Source: JACCTH01 sp036556085 (lineage in GTDB: Bacteria > Actinomycetota > Acidimicrobiia > Spongiisociales > ZC4RG35). Taken from it: 8,337 nt of DNA. Where the stretch lies: contig DATBKE010000172.1 of the NCBI GenBank assembly GCA_036556085.1, positions 1 through 8,337 of the forward strand. The letters are read 5' to 3'. Position numbers and translations under genes: made by a program. Below are positions 5,907 through 8,337 of this stretch, in pieces; position 1 is the first letter of the stretch, and every line of letters begins with the position of its first letter. Under the pieces are notes generated by a model. The model was not told where the DNA came from and made no database searches. It worked only from the letters and a program-made list of their open reading frames with translations.

Positions 5907-7332
5907 GTGTACGAGCCGCGGAGAGCAGCTCTTCGGTGGCGTGCTGGATCGCCGAGGTGACCGCGGCGGTGTCGGGCACCGCATCGAAGTCGGCGTGGAC
6001 GCCCCAGGCCAGGGTGCCGTTGTAGGAAAAGAGCGCCAACCCCAGACCGTGTTGCGACCACAGCGGGACGACCGGATAGTTGGCCAGCATCGGCGCCTCC
6101 AAAAGGTACATAGGGAACTGGGGGCCAGGGACGTTGGTGACGGTCAGGTTGAAGGGACGCATCATCGGCCCGACCACGCGGTTGGCCAGGGAGATCAGCG
6201 GAATGGGAGTGCCGCGGGAAAGTTCGACCAGAGTCGCGGCTCCGAGCGCCTGATTGGTGGACTTCAGCTTCGACGTCTCGGCCTTGATCCTCCGAAGGCG
6301 CGAGACCGGGTCGGGATCTGAGACGGGGAGGTTGACGAGCCACATTGCCACCTGGTTGCCGAGCGCCCCTCGTTGATCGGCCCGTCGGGTCGATACCGGG
6401 TTCATCACCCGAAACTCCCCTGAGCCAATGTCGAAGTGGCGGCTCTCGAGAAGAAATCGACGGATGGCACCGGCCGAGATCGCAAGGATCACGTCGTTGA
6501 CAGAACCACCCAGAACCGCCCGGATCTCCTTCACGCTCTGAAGCGGCGTCTCGGTCCAATCGACCCGGCGATTGGGGCCCAGGTCGGGATTGAGCGGGGT
6601 GCGGGTGGACGGCCGCAGCCAGCCCGATCGCAGGGAATTGAAGGCAGCAAAGCCGCGACCACCCACCGTCATTGCCACTTCTCCTCCCCGCTTCGCCAGT
6701 TCGGCGACATTGGTCAGAGCATCGAGGGCGCTTCGAGTCACGCGGGCCGCCTCGGCGACTGCCAATTGGGCGGCATTGGGAGCGGGTCGAGGAGACCAAT
6801 CGGTAGCCGGCTCGATCTCGCTCGTAGGAACGACGTTGAGAAGGATCGTCGTCAGATCGACGCCGGAAATTCCGTCGATCATGCAGTGATGGATCTTGGC
6901 GATGATCGCAAAGCGGCTTTCGCTTATCCCCTCGACGACCCAGAGCTCCCAGAGTGGCTTAGCCCGGTCGAGGGGCTGGGAGACGATTCGTCCCGCCAGG
7001 CGCTTTAGCTGCTCGTTGCTGCCGGGACGGGGGAGGCTGGTGTGGCGGACGTGGTAGTCGAAGTTGAAATGATCGTCATCGACCCATACCGGACGCCGGT
7101 TGGGAGGTGCCCAAGCCAGTCGTTGCCGATAACGGGGGAGGTAGCTGAGCTTGCCGCTGATGTGGGCCTTGATCCGGCCGATGTCGATCCCGCCGTCGGA
7201 AGTGATCAACTCACTTCCGTCGAAAACCACCACCCCTGCGACATGCATGTGGGCGCTGGGGGTTTCCAGCGCCAGGAACGAGGCATCAAGATGCGAGAGC
7301 GGCTCGTAGTACGTGGTAGTCGTCGCGCTCAA
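5899..7332 (-). CDS. Wax ester synthase / diacylglycerol O-acyltransferase (WS/DGAT family)
   Basis: It uses acyl-CoA to esterify diacylglycerol or a fatty alcohol, making triacylglycerol or wax ester storage lipid at the inner membrane surface. All diagnostic motifs are present in order: the N-terminal PLSHLDASFLALETPSAHMH region (11-30), PLWELWVVEG (126-135), the catalytic HHCMIDG (148-154; HHxxxDG), NDVILAISAG (279-288), the MNPVSTR strand (310-316) and the NVPGPQFPMYL signature (400-410). At 477 residues it is full length. The start is TTG at 7330-7332: the conserved N terminus needs it, and an in-frame TAG lies 12 bases upstream. No Shine-Dalgarno sequence is visible. It lies 12 bases downstream of the permease gene, so it is probably co-transcribed and coupled. 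A TAGATT at 7342-7347 could be an internal -10 box. Actinobacteria often carry several such paralogues; which lipid this one makes cannot be told. Confidence 0.95.
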   Translation of the reverse strand: MSATTTTYYEPLSHLDASFLALETPSAHMHVAGVVVFDGSELITSDGGIDIGRIKAHISGKLSYLPRYRQRLAWAPPNRRPVWVDDDHFNFDYHVRHTSLPRPGSNEQLKRLAGRIVSQPLDRAKPLWELWVVEGISESRFAIIAKIHHCMIDGISGVDLTTILLNVVPTSEIEPATDWSPRPAPNAAQLAVAEAARVTRSALDALTNVAELAKRGGEVAMTVGGRGFAAFNSLRSGWLRPSTRTPLNPDLGPNRRVDWTETPLQSVKEIRAVLGGSVNDVILAISAGAIRRFLLESRHFDIGSGEFRVMNPVSTRRADQRGALGNQVAMWLVNLPVSDPDPVSRLRRIKAETSKLKSTNQALGAATLVELSRGTPIPLISLANRVVGPMMRPFNLTVTNVPGPQFPMYLLEAPMLANYPVVPLWSQHGLGLALFSYNGTLAWGVHADFDAVPDTAAVTSAIQHATEELLSAARTQT

Positions 7333-7344
7333 TTCGGGGTGAAT

Positions 7345-8337
7345 CTAGGTATGGGGATTGGAGCGGGTTCCCGCCGGTGCCACCCTTTCGGCAACTGAGG
7401 GTTCGGGGTTGGCTTCGGCGCTGGCCAGGTGCCAGGGAACCGAGCTCACCGCCACTCCAGGTTCGAACACCAGCGCGGCTTTGATCGAGAAAGCTGTCTG
7501 GTTGTGTAGAAGCTGGCTCCGATAACCCGGAACGACGAATTCTGGGATCACAATATGAACGAGCGTCCCCGAGGGGGCATCGCGGCGGAGCCGGCGCACG
7601 TAGCGAAGGAGCGGTCGGGTGATGCCTCGATAGGGGCTCTCCAGGATCTGGAGCTCTCCGTCGTCCGGATCCCAGTGGCTCAGGACTCGGTTTCTCTGCT
7701 CGGCGTCGGTGTCGAGATGCGCCGCGATCACCGAATCGGCGTGGAGCATGTGGGCATAAGCCATCGCCCTTCGGACCGGGATGGTCACATCAGCGGCGAG
7801 GACTACCACCTGCTGATCGCGGATTTGAACGGTGGGACGCTGAGCCTCGCTTCGCAATCCCTTCTGTCGCTGGTAGGTGAGGTCGGTGACCACGACTTGA
7901 TGTTGGAACAGCAGAAGCAGCTTGAGTAGCAGGCCGTGAGGGTGGATGAGAAGCGAACCCAACCGTCTCTGCCGCAGGACCTCGGGAATAATCACCGTCG
8001 TGAACGAATCCGGGTGGTTCGCTGCCTCATGGCGGACGAAGTCCCGAAGAGTGCGAATGGGCTTGGGTCTGGTGGACTCCACCATTTGCAGTGGGTGACC
8101 GGGATAAAGCCGATCCCAGGTGTCGACCAGGTCTTCGTCGCCGGTCTCGCGAACGTGTACCACCTTGAGCGAGTCGGGTCGGATCATCTCGGCATACTCG
8201 ATGGCTCTCTGTGTCGCCCGCCCGGTGTGCGAGGCCAACACGATCGCCCGGTTGGAGGTTGGCACCGGAGGGATGCCCACCAGCCGGAGGCGGTCAGCCA
8301 CACTGAGGTAATGACGGCGAATGGCGAGCATCCCCGA
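7345..8337 (-). CDS. APC-superfamily amino acid permease, C-terminal cytoplasmic tail (5' part cut by window edge)
   Basis: The frame is open to the right edge; the ATG at 8329-8331 is probably internal. The first residues visible, LAIRRHYLSVADRLRL, match the end of the last membrane helix and linker in long actinobacterial APC permeases. No membrane helices are in the window, so the transporter body must lie beyond it. The rest (numbered from that ATG) is a cytoplasmic tail of two similar domains, about 28-153 and 173-302. Each runs from a nucleotide-binding-like strand (RAIVLASHTG; QVVVLAADVT) through an RAxxYA helix to an I/VIPE strand and an H-rich LLIHPHG or LLHNQ turn. The second domain carries the phrases I recall from these permeases: LESPYRGITRPLLRYVRRLR and SVPWHL. 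The fold resembles universal stress proteins and may bind a nucleotide or regulate transport (inference). A soluble USP-type protein starting at the ATG is the alternative. It stops 12 bases before the WS/DGAT gene. Confidence 0.82.
   Translation of the reverse strand, partial: SGMLAIRRHYLSVADRLRLVGIPPVPTSNRAIVLASHTGRATQRAIEYAEMIRPDSLKVVHVRETGDEDLVDTWDRLYPGHPLQMVESTRPKPIRTLRDFVRHEAANHPDSFTTVIIPEVLRQRRLGSLLIHPHGLLLKLLLLFQHQVVVTDLTYQRQKGLRSEAQRPTVQIRDQQVVVLAADVTIPVRRAMAYAHMLHADSVIAAHLDTDAEQRNRVLSHWDPDDGELQILESPYRGITRPLLRYVRRLRRDAPSGTLVHIVIPEFVVPGYRSQLLHNQTAFSIKAALVFEPGVAVSSVPWHLASAEANPEPSVAERVAPAGTRSNPHT

Noticed and set aside
5870..6799. Open frame of 309 codons on the minus strand in another frame of the WS/DGAT gene
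   Set aside because: The overlapping frame carries every WS/DGAT motif; this one is arginine- and proline-rich, typical of an out-of-frame GC-rich translation.

Overview
The window looks like chromosomal DNA from a GC-rich actinomycete-type bacterium. Four things point there: several GTG and TTG starts, two lipoproteins with glycine-rich linkers after the lipobox cysteine, a bifunctional wax ester synthase/diacylglycerol acyltransferase (WS/DGAT), and an APC-type permease tail of a kind I associate with Actinomycetota. An uncultured Acidimicrobiia-like lineage is plausible, but the sequence alone does not settle it. Coding density is very high: the longest non-coding gap is about 85 bases. 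I see no tRNA, rRNA, CRISPR array, insertion sequence or phage gene.

Left half (1-4607, all minus strand, read right to left): a branched-chain amino acid type (HAAT family) ABC transporter operon in the order livJ (binding lipoprotein), livH (permease), livM (permease), livG (ATPase, cut by the left edge). livH/livM and livM/livG each overlap by 4 bases, so these three are translationally coupled. livJ is separated from livH by a strong hairpin with a short U-tract, which would favour more binding protein than permease. Just upstream of livJ, on the same strand, is a small lipoprotein gene (4693-5121) that resembles a cupredoxin fold with its copper site eroded.

Middle (5122-5906): alaX, an alanyl-tRNA editing hydrolase, is the only plus-strand gene. 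It diverges from the small lipoprotein gene across only 19 bases, which hold overlapping, oppositely oriented -10-like boxes that could drive leaderless transcripts both ways. alaX converges on the WS/DGAT gene, and the two share a perfect 23-bp hairpin acting as a bidirectional terminator.

Right part (5899-8337, minus strand): the C-terminal cytoplasmic tail of an APC-superfamily amino acid permease (cut by the right edge), followed after 12 bases by the WS/DGAT gene, probably in one operon. The window therefore combines amino acid uptake (two unrelated transporters), tRNA-charging quality control and neutral lipid storage. I found no clearly new system. The points most worth a second look are the long extra membrane domain on LivM, the tandemly duplicated tail of the APC permease, the cupredoxin-like lipoprotein without copper ligands, and the compact divergent promoter.
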